From Pseudomonadota bacterium (GTDB taxonomy: Bacteria; Desulfobacterota; Binatia; Binatales; Binataceae), in assembly GCA_021325355.1 (NCBI GenBank), contig JAJPHI010000031.1:43674-107673 (forward strand): a stretch of DNA of 64,000 bases. The letters run 5' to 3'. The notes under the pieces were generated by a model. The model was given only the letters and a program-made list of their open reading frames with translations. It did not search any database and was not told the DNA's origin. The position numbers and the translations under genes were made by a program. Position 1 is the stretch's first letter; every line of letters begins with the position of its first letter. Shown here piece by piece: positions 17,434 to 25,031 of the stretch.

Positions 17434-17815
17434 GAAACTGACCCGGGTCGCCGATTGAAAACTGACCCACTTCGGCGTGGGATACTCCAAAGCGGAGGTC
17501 CTCATGCTGGTGGCGGAGGAAGCAGTGGAGATCTGGGTTTTGAGTCGTCAAGGGCAGGGCATCCGCAAGCTCGCGCGCATTCGATTCAAAGAAAAAGGAA
17601 AATACGGTGAGAGATGCCACCGTCGCTGAAATCCCGTCCGACGCACCGCTCCTTACTCGGGCGGCTACAGCATCCTGAAGGATGTCTCGCGACGCTACGA
17701 CCGGGGCTTTGTTCCAGTTTTTCAACAACCTGCGTTCGAATGCCGCGGTCAAGGTCAAAATCAAAATGGTGCGGATCCGGCCGGTCTCCCGCCACGATAA
17801 CCGCCCAACATAATC
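17434..17815 (+). mobile_element. Decayed IS21-like insertion sequence remnant
   Basis: The 532-base stretch between the sigma operon and the HSD10-like SDR has no intact gene. At its left are two direct copies of AAACTGACCC (17435-17444 and 17459-17468, 24 bases apart), resembling the repeated ends of IS21-family elements. A truncated istA-like start follows. A short reading frame at about 17660 contains GGYSILKD, possibly a later piece of the transposase, separated by deletion. No istB and no right end were recognised, so the right boundary is approximate. Confidence 0.45.
17504..17629 (+). pseudogene. istA transposase fragment (IS21 family), truncated
   Basis: A 41-codon frame whose first 26 residues (MLVAEEAVEIWVLSRQGQG, then IRKLARI) resemble the start of the IS21 transposase helix-turn-helix. 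The resemblance ends at the point where the family continues with the DNA-recognition helix; what follows is lysine/arginine-rich and soon stops. Read as a deletion product. The identification is from the motif pattern only. Confidence 0.45.
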
Positions 17816-17871
17816 AACGGCCACGCATCGGTTGCGGCCTCGCTAATCGCTCCATTCACCGCTCGCTATCC

Positions 17872-18639
17872 TCATCGCGGAGCCATCCGTAACGCCCCGT
17901 CGAGCCGAATCGTCTCGCCGTTCAGCATCGCATTCTCCACGATATGACGCGCCAGCGCCGCGAACTCCTCCGGATGGCCCAAACGCGACGGAAACGGAAT
18001 CTGCGCCCCCAGCGCCTTGCGCGCCGGCTCCGGCAGCGTCGCCAGCATCGGCGTGTCGAACGTCCCCGGCGCGATCGTGCACACGCGAATCCCTGACGAC
18101 GCGAGGTCGCGGGCGATCGGTAACGTCATCCCGACCACGCCGCCCTTCGACGCCGAATAGGCCGCCTGACCAATCTGCCCGTCGAAGGCGGCAATCGACG
18201 CCGTATTGATAATCACCCCGCGCTCGCCGTCGGCGTTCGGCGCATTCTTCGCCATCTGCGCCGCCGCCAGCCGAATCACGTTGAAGGTCCCTACCAGGTT
18301 GACCTGGATCACCCGGTTGAACAGTTCGAGCGAATGCGGCCCGTCCTTCCCAATCGTGCGCTGCGCCCGACCAATCCCCGCGCAGTTGACCGCGATATGC
18401 ACCGCGCCGAACCGCGCGACCGTCTGCGCAATCGCGCTCTCCGTTTCGGTCCCCGAAACCACGTCGGCCGGCGTAAAGAGCCCGTTGCCGCCGAAGCTCT
18501 CCGCCAGTTGCGGACCCGGTGAATTCGGCAGGTCGATAATCGCCACCCGCGCCCCCGCCGCCGCGAATTCCCGCGCGGTCGCCCCGCCTAATCCCGATCC
18601 GCCACCGGTGATCACCGCAACCGCGTCCTTCAGTTTCAT
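17872..18639 (-). CDS. HSD10-like 3-hydroxyacyl-CoA dehydrogenase (SDR)
   Basis: 255-residue SDR of the 3-hydroxyacyl-CoA dehydrogenase type II group: TGGGSGLG cofactor motif, NCAG, then [20 protein letters not shown] with the catalytic Ser and Tyr-SAS-Lys. The tail [11 protein letters not shown]...[13 protein letters not shown]...LDGALRM is characteristic. Such enzymes oxidise 3-hydroxyacyl-CoA or 2-methyl-3-hydroxyacyl-CoA in beta-oxidation. The ATG at 18639 is chosen because [13 protein letters not shown] matches the family start; the longer open frame adds 27 atypical residues. acpS lies upstream on the same strand. Confidence 0.9.
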   Translation of the reverse strand: MKLKDAVAVITGGGSGLGGATAREFAAAGARVAIIDLPNSPGPQLAESFGGNGLFTPADVVSGTETESAIAQTVARFGAVHIAVNCAGIGRAQRTIGKDGPHSLELFNRVIQVNLVGTFNVIRLAAAQMAKNAPNADGERGVIINTASIAAFDGQIGQAAYSASKGGVVGMTLPIARDLASSGIRVCTIAPGTFDTPMLATLPEPARKALGAQIPFPSRLGHPEEFAALARHIVENAMLNGETIRLDGALRMAPR

Positions 18640-18706
18640 GATGCCCTCGATCGCTGGTTTTTGAAGAATTGTGCTGTCTGGCGCGCGCGCCGTAAAGCCG
18701 CCGCGG

Positions 18707-19096
18707 CTAGCCTTCGGCAATCACGTGCGCGATCGCCATCGTCGCCGTATGGGTCAGGCTCACCTGCAGGCGCGCAATCCCGCGCCCCGCGGCGAACTCC
18801 GCCGCCTTGCCGTGCAGACGAATCAGCGGCGGCCGGCCCCGCTCCCGCGCCACTTCGATCTCCTGCCATCCCGCATGCCGATTCCAGCCGGTGCCAAGCG
18901 CCTTCATCGCCGCCTCCTTGGCGGCAAACCGCGCCGCGTAGCTCTGGTAACGCGCGCGCCCGCGTCCTTCGCAATAAGCCCTTTCGCCAGCGGTGAAGAC
19001 GCGCCGCCGAAACCGCTCGCCCGTAATCGGGTTGCCGAGCGCTCGCGCGATCCGCTCGACTTCGATTATGTCAATCCCCGTACCGACAATCGCCAT
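18707..19096 (-). CDS. acpS: Holo-[acyl-carrier-protein] synthase
   Basis: 129 residues from the ATG at 19096. AcpS transfers 4'-phosphopantetheine from CoA to the acyl carrier protein. The motifs [12 protein letters not shown] (Mg-binding Asp9) and [14 protein letters not shown] (catalytic Glu/Lys) are intact, and the C-terminal [14 protein letters not shown] strand is present. Length is standard for the family. It lies 67 bases upstream of the HSD10-like SDR on the same strand and is divergent from a ferredoxin gene. Confidence 0.93.
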   Translation of the reverse strand: MAIVGTGIDIIEVERIARALGNPITGERFRRRVFTAGERAYCEGRGRARYQSYAARFAAKEAAMKALGTGWNRHAGWQEIEVARERGRPPLIRLHGKAAEFAAGRGIARLQVSLTHTATMAIAHVIAEG

Positions 19097-19315
19097 GATC
19101 TGCTGCGATGACCTGCTGCCGTGACCTGCCGCCATGACCTGCGCTCGCTCGGCGACCCGCCTGTTGCTTTGCCTGCCGCCTCGCCGGCCGACTCTCGCCG
19201 GTCCTCCGCGAAGCGCCGCACGACCATAGCAATCCCGCCGCCCGCGCGTAAGCCCTGAGGCTTGCGAGCCCGACGCTCCGGCCCTATTGTGCCTTTCGCG
19301 AGGTTTGAAAACCCG

Positions 19316-19549
19316 ATGGCCAAGCTCAAGACCACCGTTAACAAAGCCAAATGTATCGCCAGCGAAGACTGTATGCAGACGGCGCCCGGCGTCTTCCAGA
19401 TGGGCGACGATGACAAGGCCGAGGTTTACAATCAGACGGGCGCCCCCGACAACGTCATTCTGGCCGCGGCGCGCGCCTGCCCGGCCAAGGCGATCACCGT
19501 AATCGACGAGGAAACCGGCGCTCAGCTCGTCCCCGCACCGAAGAAATGA
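19316..19549 (+). CDS. Single-cluster ferredoxin, P450-type ([3Fe-4S])
   Basis: 77 residues. The cysteine pattern is C-x5-C (CIASEDC) and a distal C-P (ARACPAKAI): three Cys, with no second Cys inside the first loop. This is the layout of the small ferredoxins that serve bacterial P450s, which hold a [3Fe-4S] or [4Fe-4S] cluster. The start at ATG 19316 gives the usual MAKLKTTVNKAKC opening. A cytochrome P450 gene is 24 kb away at 43.6 kb; this ferredoxin is a reasonable electron donor for it, but that is inference. Confidence 0.88.
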   Translation: MAKLKTTVNKAKCIASEDCMQTAPGVFQMGDDDKAEVYNQTGAPDNVILAAARACPAKAITVIDEETGAQLVPAPKK

Positions 19550-19681
19550 TCTTTTCAGTCAACCCACCCGCCACGCCGCAGTCGCGACGTTTTGTCAAGT
19601 AGCGATGACAGCCACCGATGTAAAAACTTGTCAATAACCAGAAATTCCTGTGGATATCTCGTCCCCGCCGCACCCGTGTAA

Positions 19682-19697
19682 TGTTTCACGTGAAACC
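19682..19697. promoter_or_regulatory. parS: parS site 1 (ParB-binding palindrome)
   Basis: TGTTTCACGTGAAACC, 15 of 16 bases of the widely conserved bacterial parS consensus TGTTNCACGTGAAACA. ParB (Spo0J) nucleates here to organise and segregate the chromosome origin region. Confidence 0.85.
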
Positions 19698-19716
19698 TCG
19701 GCGCCCGGCCTTTCGA

Positions 19717-19732
19717 TGTTTCACGTGAAACA
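19717..19732. promoter_or_regulatory. parS: parS site 2 (ParB-binding palindrome)
   Basis: TGTTTCACGTGAAACA, a perfect parS consensus, extended by one base each side to an 18-bp palindrome (19716-19733). Its start is 35 bases from the start of parS site 1. Confidence 0.92.
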
Positions 19733-19779
19733 TGTATCGTCCGGTTTACAGTGACTATCTTGTCTCACGCGGCGGACCA

Positions 19780-20310
19780 ATGACTACTGACTCGTCGCGA
19801 TCATTTCCCCGCGCGCGCGTTAAAAAGGTCCGCGAGCGCGCCGCCCCCGATGCCATCAGCCTCGCGCAAACGCACAACGCAGCGCGCATCAGGCCGCTGC
19901 TCGAAGCTGCCGGCTTCCTGACCGTCGGCCTCGACCATCCCGGCATTTGCGTCATCGCCGCGACTCGCAACGCCGAAGTCATTGGCGTCGTCGCCGTCGA
20001 GACGATCGTCGATTGCGCGCTGATGCGATCGCTCTTCGTCACGCCATCGATGCGCCGGCGTGGAATCGGCACCCGCCTTGTTGCGGCGGCGCGCGCGGCC
20101 GCGGTAACCCGCGGCGCCCGCACCCTCTATACCTTGGCCGACGCTGCAGCCGCACCGTTTCTCGCCCGGTGCGGTTTCGGCGCCGCCGATTATCGCGCAG
20201 CACTCGACGAACTCAGCGGATGCCCTCTGGCGGACTATCTTCAAACGCATCGCGGGCCGGCGCTCGCCTGGAAGCTCGACGTCTCGGCCGACGGCATCAT
20301 CAACCGTTGA
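19780..20310 (+). CDS. GNAT family N-acetyltransferase (ArsN2-like)
   Basis: 176 residues from ATG 19780. The acetyl-CoA site is SLFVTPSMRRRGIGTRLV (motif A, R-x2-G-I-G). The order LLEAAGFLTVGL, VIGVVAVE, MRSLFVTP, TLYTLADAAAAPFLARCGF resembles the ArsN2 group tied to arsenic resistance, but no arsenic gene is near, so the substrate is uncertain. The frame is open back to 19732, where an upstream ATG overlaps parS; the later start is preferred because it leaves the palindrome untranslated, although its ribosome site is weak. Confidence 0.75.
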   Translation: MTTDSSRSFPRARVKKVRERAAPDAISLAQTHNAARIRPLLEAAGFLTVGLDHPGICVIAATRNAEVIGVVAVETIVDCALMRSLFVTPSMRRRGIGTRLVAAARAAAVTRGARTLYTLADAAAAPFLARCGFGAADYRAALDELSGCPLADYLQTHRGPALAWKLDVSADGIINR

Positions 20311-20390
20311 GGCTGCCGCGGTAATGCCTTGCGGGCGGTGCGTCAACGTGGCGAGAGGCCATCCGCCGATGGCGGAATAATCAGTCGGAA

Positions 20391-21422
20391 TCAGTGACTA
20401 ATCAATTTCAGCAGGCGCTTTTCGATTACCGTCTGAGCTTCGGTTGCGATCCGGCGGACGATGTCGCCTGCGGGAATGATTTCATGCAGTAAACTGCAGG
20501 AGTGGCCGGCGTAATGCGGCAGTCCGCCGCAGTCGCCTTCCATATAATCCGTCGGCGGCATCACCGTGTAGTTAACCAGCGGGATTTCGAGGTCGGCGCG
20601 TTGGGCGCGCGCCGACACGAGCCCTTCCAGAGGACGCGACCCGGAAGCCGGTCGTCCGGCCGCCTCCCAGCGTTCCACCAGGTCCGTACGCAGCACGCGA
20701 TGCGGCGCATCGGGCCAGCCGAGGTCGTACAGCGTCGTATGAAGCGTGTCAGTGGCGTTGGCGGCGAGGAGGCGCTGCTTGTATGCGGGATGGGCGGCGG
20801 CTTCTTGCGCAGCCAGGAAACGCGTGCCGAAAACCGCGCCGTCAGCGCCGAGCGCGAGTGCCGCGGCGAGACCGCGGCCATCGGCAAAGCCGCCCGCAGC
20901 AAGCAGCGGCAGGTCCCCGATCGCATCGCGCAACTCCGGGATAAGGACCAGCGAGGTGGTAGTGCCGCGCACGTGACCGCCGGCCTCGAAGCCTTGCGCC
21001 ATCACGATATCGACGCCGGCTGCTCTGGCCCAGCGCGCTTCATCGACGGAGCCGCATTGCCAGATAACCTTGATGCCGGCGCGATGGGCGATGGCGATCT
21101 CCGCACGATGATCGCGCGCATCGCCCCAGAAGAACGTGAGCGCGCTAATGCCGGTTGCGGCAATCGCCTCAACGATGCCGGGGCGGAGAAACGGGATGAG
21201 AATATTGGCCGCGAGCGGCTTTTGCGTCCGCGCACGGGCGGCGGCAATTTCGCTGATGATCGCTTCGCGCCCGAAGGCGGCGAGACCGAGGGTGCCGAGT
21301 CCACCTGCCTCGGAGACGGCGGCCGCCAGTTCGGCGAGCGCGACGCCGCCCATCCCGGCGGAAACGATCGGGTACTCAATCCCGAGCAAATCGCAGATAG
21401 GGGTGCGCAGCGGCGCTGACAT
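20391..21422 (-). CDS. Nitronate monooxygenase-like flavoprotein (NPD family)
   Basis: 343-residue FMN TIM-barrel of the 2-nitropropane dioxygenase/nitronate monooxygenase family. Visible are PIVSAGMGG near residue 20, the QGFEAGGHVRG phosphate/active-site segment with the family His, and AAGGFADGRGLAAALALGADG followed by GTRFLA. Family members in steroid catabolism (IpdC) are not true nitronate oxidases, and the neighbours here (Ltp2-like, DUF35, IpdAB-like) favour a catabolic role. It is the last gene of the minus-strand cluster, 24 bases after the DUF35 gene. Confidence 0.85.
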   Translation of the reverse strand: MSAPLRTPICDLLGIEYPIVSAGMGGVALAELAAAVSEAGGLGTLGLAAFGREAIISEIAAARARTQKPLAANILIPFLRPGIVEAIAATGISALTFFWGDARDHRAEIAIAHRAGIKVIWQCGSVDEARWARAAGVDIVMAQGFEAGGHVRGTTTSLVLIPELRDAIGDLPLLAAGGFADGRGLAAALALGADGAVFGTRFLAAQEAAAHPAYKQRLLAANATDTLHTTLYDLGWPDAPHRVLRTDLVERWEAAGRPASGSRPLEGLVSARAQRADLEIPLVNYTVMPPTDYMEGDCGGLPHYAGHSCSLLHEIIPAGDIVRRIATEAQTVIEKRLLKLISH

Positions 21423-21446
21423 GACGCGGCCTTAAGCGGGGTGGTA

Positions 21447-21887
21447 CTAGTTTACGATGCGCCACTGCACGAGGGTGTGCGCGGTATGGTCTTCGAAGAC
21501 GGCCTCGACCTCGGCATCGAAGCGCGGCTGCTGATGCGGGTCACCGACCAGATTTCCGACCATCCGGACATTGTCGGCGTCGGGCAGTTCGACGACGACG
21601 ACGATATATGGGCAGGCGTCACGCAGCGCTGGATGGACGGGGTTCCAGGTCCGGGTCCAGCTATACAAGCGGCCGCGTCCGGACACGCGATGCCATCCGA
21701 GGTCGGCCGAGTAGCATTTATGGCAGATTTGTTCGGGACCCCATTGAAAAGCGTTACAGCTCTTGCAGCGCTGCACCACCAGTTCGTGACGCCGCGTCGC
21801 ATCCCAGAATTCCTTGTCCAGTCCATCGCGCTGAGCGCGCGGGAGCGGAAGACCCTCGGGTAGACAGTATTTGGTTTCTGAGCTCAT
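21447..21887 (-). CDS. DUF35 / OB-fold zinc-ribbon protein (ChsH2-like aldolase partner)
   Basis: 146 residues with a zinc ribbon (CKSC near residue 41 and CHKC 14 residues on) followed by an OB fold, the DUF35 architecture. Such proteins pair with thiolase-fold enzymes and bind the acyl-CoA. The gene lies directly after an Ltp2-like thiolase-fold gene, with 58 bases between. In actinobacterial cholesterol side-chain removal, Ltp2 works as a complex with the DUF35 part of ChsH2; the same complex is inferred here. Confidence 0.85.
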   Translation of the reverse strand: MSSETKYCLPEGLPLPRAQRDGLDKEFWDATRRHELVVQRCKSCNAFQWGPEQICHKCYSADLGWHRVSGRGRLYSWTRTWNPVHPALRDACPYIVVVVELPDADNVRMVGNLVGDPHQQPRFDAEVEAVFEDHTAHTLVQWRIVN

Positions 21888-21945
21888 CGATATTTTACTA
21901 TCCGTATGGAATTGAGAATAAACGTCAACTTCAGTTGCGATAAAA

Positions 21946-23118
21946 TCACATGCTGTGAACGATCAGGTCGCTGACCGGCGAGACCATCGGTCCGGAGGCG
22001 ACCAGCGAGATCTTGCAATCGGGCACCTGGCAGGTTGATTCACCGCGCACCTGACGGACGGCTTCGTGCACGAGTTCGAGGCCGTGCATATAGCATTCGG
22101 CGATATTCCCGCCGCTGGTGTTAATCGGCAGTTTACCCTTCGGCGCAGTGATATTTTCGAACGTGACGAATTCCATCACTTCCTCGGGTTTGCAGAAGCC
22201 GTGTTCGACGAGGCTTATCATGACGGCGCCGCTGAAATGCTCGTAAATCTGCGCGCAGTCAACGTCTTTGGGGGTGATTCCGGCCATCTCGAAGAGTCGC
22301 GGGGCGAGCGTCTTGAAATTGGCCGAGGAGAAATCGTACTGATTTTCGACCTGCGCGTAATGGCGATAGCCGGAGCCCTGCGCGGCGGCCATGATCCATG
22401 CGGGCTTCTTTTTGGCGTCGCGGGCGCGGTCGGCGGTGGTGACGATGAGCGCGGCGGCGCCGTCGTTCTCCATACAGCAGTCGTAAAGATGGAACGGCTC
22501 GGAGATCCATCGCGACTGATTATATTTTTCGCGGGTCAGCGGATTACCATACATCACCGCGCGCGGATTGAACTGCGCATGATAGTAATCAGCCATGGCG
22601 ACGGCGGCGAGCGGTTCCTGGTTGATTTTATAGTCGTGCATGAAGCGGTGGGTTCTGAGGGCGACCCATTGCGCGGGCACAAAGAGGCCGTAGGGTGCGG
22701 TATAGGCGGCGGGACCGGAGATATACTCACTGCGGGGCGCCTGACCGAAACGGCCGAACTGCCCCTGGGCGAGGGCGCGGAAGACCACGCAGTATTTTGT
22801 GTAGCCGGCGTTGACCGCGGCGGCGGCATTGCCGACGGCGCCCGAGCCGCCGCCGCCACCGCCGCCCCAGACCATCCCGGCAAAGCCGAGGTGCTTCAGG
22901 CCGAGGGCCGTGGCGAGGCGCGAGGCCTCGTTGCGATCGTTGGCGTAGCCGGAGATGCCGTCGATGTCGCGGACGTCAATGCCGGCGTCATCGGCAGCGC
23001 GAATAATCGCCTCGCAGGCGAGACGAAACTCACTTACGGGCGCCTGGCCGCGTTTGTAGTATTGGGTTTCGCCGATGCCGACAATAGCAACTTTATCTTT
23101 GATCGAATATTCAGCCAA
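21946..23118 (-). CDS. Ltp2-like thiolase-fold aldolase (lipid-transfer protein family)
   Basis: 390 residues from a TTG at 23118, chosen because AGGGGG lies 9 bases upstream; an earlier TTG at 23139 abuts the hydrolase stop. The protein follows the Ltp2 plan closely, including the segment SRWISEPFHLYDCCMENDGA. The thiolase nucleophile Cys is missing: its region is a run of seven Gly followed by Ser-Gly (about residues 85-93). The GHP His is also replaced (INTSGGN). Two Tyr at 292 (IYEHFS) and 343 (ECYMHG) match the two Tyr described as essential in Ltp2 retro-aldolases. So a C-C lyase acting on a beta-hydroxyacyl-CoA is more likely than a thiolase. It is adjacent to its DUF35 partner gene. 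Confidence 0.82.
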   Translation of the reverse strand: MAEYSIKDKVAIVGIGETQYYKRGQAPVSEFRLACEAIIRAADDAGIDVRDIDGISGYANDRNEASRLATALGLKHLGFAGMVWGGGGGGGSGAVGNAAAAVNAGYTKYCVVFRALAQGQFGRFGQAPRSEYISGPAAYTAPYGLFVPAQWVALRTHRFMHDYKINQEPLAAVAMADYYHAQFNPRAVMYGNPLTREKYNQSRWISEPFHLYDCCMENDGAAALIVTTADRARDAKKKPAWIMAAAQGSGYRHYAQVENQYDFSSANFKTLAPRLFEMAGITPKDVDCAQIYEHFSGAVMISLVEHGFCKPEEVMEFVTFENITAPKGKLPINTSGGNIAECYMHGLELVHEAVRQVRGESTCQVPDCKISLVASGPMVSPVSDLIVHSM

Positions 23119-23139
23119 TTGAGTATTCCCCCTGCGCAA

Positions 23140-23865
23140 CTAAGCTGACGCGATAAGCACCTGCGCGACTTCATCGGGTTTGTCGACCATCAGATCGTGG
23201 CCGCACTGCACCGTGACGACGCGCCATCGCGGATCCTTTTTGAGACTTTCAGCGATTTCCAGAAAGGGCGAGACGAGGCCGGGAGTGCCGGGCGGAGGCC
23301 AATCAGGGGCGAGGACAAAGGTGCGTTTGGCGACCTTCTCGCCGGCGCCCGAGAGTTCGAGGCGGCGTTCAAAGGAGATGATCGGATGCTTGACGCACAG
23401 GCGATCCACCCAGGCGGCATCGGCCGGGTTGACGTTGAAGACGGCGGCGGGAATCGGCGTCATCAGATAGCCGTCGCCGTTCTGCCGCGCGTCGTCGCGC
23501 ATCGCCTGAGCGGTTTCCGGGGCGACAAAGTCAAAGAGGCATTGGCCGCTCGCGGGAACGATCGCGTCGAGGTAGACGAGGGCGCGAAGGCGTTCGGGAA
23601 TGCGATCGGCGACGCCGGTAATCACCATCCCGCCGTAGGAATGGCCGCAGAGGATGACGTCAGAGAGCTCTTCCCAGCGAATGAGGTTAACCACGTCCTC
23701 GATATGAGTATCGAGGGTGACGGCGCGATTCATCAGATGGGAACGTTCGCCGAGGCCGGTCAGGGTGGGGGTATAGACTTCGTGGCCGGCCGCGCGCAGG
23801 CGTTGCGCGACCTTCCGATAGCACCATCCACCGTGCCAGGCGCCGTGAACCAGAACGAAGATCAT
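23140..23865 (-). CDS. Alpha/beta hydrolase (plant-esterase/SABP2-like group)
   Basis: 241 residues. The oxyanion region is HGAWHGGW (residues 7-14), the nucleophile elbow is GHSYGG with Ser76, and the catalytic His lies near residue 223 in QCGHDLMVDKP. Sequence order resembles methylesterase/hydroxynitrile-lyase type hydrolases found in many soil bacteria. In this cluster it may cleave an ester or enol-lactone made by the upstream luciferase-like monooxygenase; this is inference. It ends directly before the Ltp2-like gene and starts 10 bases after the LLM gene, so the genes are probably co-transcribed. Confidence 0.85.
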   Translation of the reverse strand: MIFVLVHGAWHGGWCYRKVAQRLRAAGHEVYTPTLTGLGERSHLMNRAVTLDTHIEDVVNLIRWEELSDVILCGHSYGGMVITGVADRIPERLRALVYLDAIVPASGQCLFDFVAPETAQAMRDDARQNGDGYLMTPIPAAVFNVNPADAAWVDRLCVKHPIISFERRLELSGAGEKVAKRTFVLAPDWPPPGTPGLVSPFLEIAESLKKDPRWRVVTVQCGHDLMVDKPDEVAQVLIASA

Positions 23866-23874
23866 GGGCGGACC

Positions 23875-24978
23875 TCAAGCGTGCAGCGCGGCGCCGTTGG
23901 GTCGGCGCTCGGCAAAATGCGGCATGACCTCTTCGGCCAGCAACCGCATCGATTTGAACCAGGGCTGGGGATCGTCGGCGTAGTCGAAAATGAAGTGGAG
24001 GAGGGTGCCGAAGCCGCCCACCTGATCGACCATTTCGCCGAGCTTGCGCCGCACGGTCGCGACCGAACCGACGAGCCATCCGTGGTTCCACAGATATTCG
24101 GGAGTGATATCGGCGTCGGGAACTTTGGGATCGTTCTTGAGCAGCGGGGTGAACTGAAAGTCGGCGAAGAGCGGCAGCAGATACTCATTCATCATGCGGC
24201 CCATCGCGCCCTTGACGCAGTGGCGATAGGCTTCGTCGTCGGTATCGGCGACGAAGATTTCGCGCACAATCCGCCACTGGTCGCGGGTCGGTTGGCGGCC
24301 GGTGCGGGCGGCGCCGTCGAGCACTGCCTGCCAATGCGAGGCGCAATAGGCGGTGCTCAGGTTGAGGCTGAGCGGAATAAAGCCGCGTTCGCCGGCGAGC
24401 TTGAGGGTTTCCGAGCCGGGGCTGAAGCCGGCGATACCGATGGGCGGATGCGGTTTCTGGAAGGGCTTCAGATGATGTTTGAGCGTCCGCAGCATCGGCC
24501 GGGGCACGTCGACTTTCCAGTAGCGACCCTGGTACTGAAAACCGCCATCGCTGGCCCAGATGCCGAGGATAATCTCGAGCGCCTCACGGGTCATCTCGCG
24601 ATTTTCGCCCTTCATGCCATCGACACAGAACAACTGCCAATCGCTCGGCAGACCGCTGGCGCCGATACCGAACATGTAGCGGCCCTGGGCGAGATGGTCC
24701 ATAAAGGCGACGCGGCAGGCGAGTTCGGCGGGATGGTGATAGGGCAGCAGATGGGCGCCTGGGGCGAGGACGATGCGCTCGGTCTGGGTGAGGGCCTGCG
24801 CGATCAGGACGTCGGGCGAAGGATTGGGCTCCCAGGGCGAGGTGAAGTGCTCACCGATCCAGGCCTCGGTGTAGCCGAGGCGGTCGCCGGTGCGAATCAC
24901 TTCGAGGTCATAGTCGTTGCCGGCCTTGAGCGAGCGTTCCGGCGGATGCGACGGCATCAGGAACATTCCGAGCTTCAT
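23875..24978 (-). CDS. LLM-class flavin-dependent oxidoreductase (luciferase-like)
   Basis: 367-residue TIM-barrel of the bacterial luciferase family, related to limonene monooxygenase (LimB)-type enzymes and to type II Baeyer-Villiger monooxygenases. Seen are YTEAWIGEHF near residue 40, the ALTQTERIVLAPGAHLLPYHHP segment, FGIGASGLPSDW, and PHPPIGIAGFSPGSETLKLAG in the distal barrel. It uses reduced FMN or possibly F420. It is encoded between the oxocamphor-hydrolase-like gene and the esterase gene, which fits oxygenation of a cyclic ketone. Confidence 0.88.
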   Translation of the reverse strand: MKLGMFLMPSHPPERSLKAGNDYDLEVIRTGDRLGYTEAWIGEHFTSPWEPNPSPDVLIAQALTQTERIVLAPGAHLLPYHHPAELACRVAFMDHLAQGRYMFGIGASGLPSDWQLFCVDGMKGENREMTREALEIILGIWASDGGFQYQGRYWKVDVPRPMLRTLKHHLKPFQKPHPPIGIAGFSPGSETLKLAGERGFIPLSLNLSTAYCASHWQAVLDGAARTGRQPTRDQWRIVREIFVADTDDEAYRHCVKGAMGRMMNEYLLPLFADFQFTPLLKNDPKVPDADITPEYLWNHGWLVGSVATVRRKLGEMVDQVGGFGTLLHFIFDYADDPQPWFKSMRLLAEEVMPHFAERRPNGAALHA

Positions 24979-25031
24979 GCGTTTCCTCGTGGTCTAGAAT
25001 GAATTAAGGCAAGCGGCTGCGGCGATGCGGC

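Larger units (their letters stand above)
19550..19779 (+). other. Candidate origin/centromere region: parS pair, DnaA-box-like site, AT-rich patch
   Basis: 230 bases without a gene. It contains an AT-richer patch (about 19590-19660), TGTGGATAT at 19649-19657 (8 of 9 matches to the DnaA box complement TGTGGATAA), a weaker TGTCAATAA at 19629-19637, and two parS palindromes. Base composition on the + strand is C-rich to the left and G-rich to the right, the change falling between about 19.5 and 21.3 kb, as expected at a replication origin. Genes usually beside oriC (dnaA, dnaN, gyrB, rpmH, parAB) are not in the window. Confidence 0.5.

Noticed and set aside
17660..17803. A second small gene beginning GGYSILKD in the IS remnant
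   Set aside because: No start or ribosome site, and only a short transposase-like word; treated as part of the decayed element.
19649..19657. A DnaA-box cluster defining oriC by itself
   Set aside because: Only one good and one poor match were found; the origin proposal rests on parS and skew, and is kept as a hypothesis.
23197..25002. Plus-strand open frame of about 600 codons over the hydrolase and LLM genes
   Set aside because: It is antisense to two well-recognised minus-strand genes and has no conserved motif of its own.
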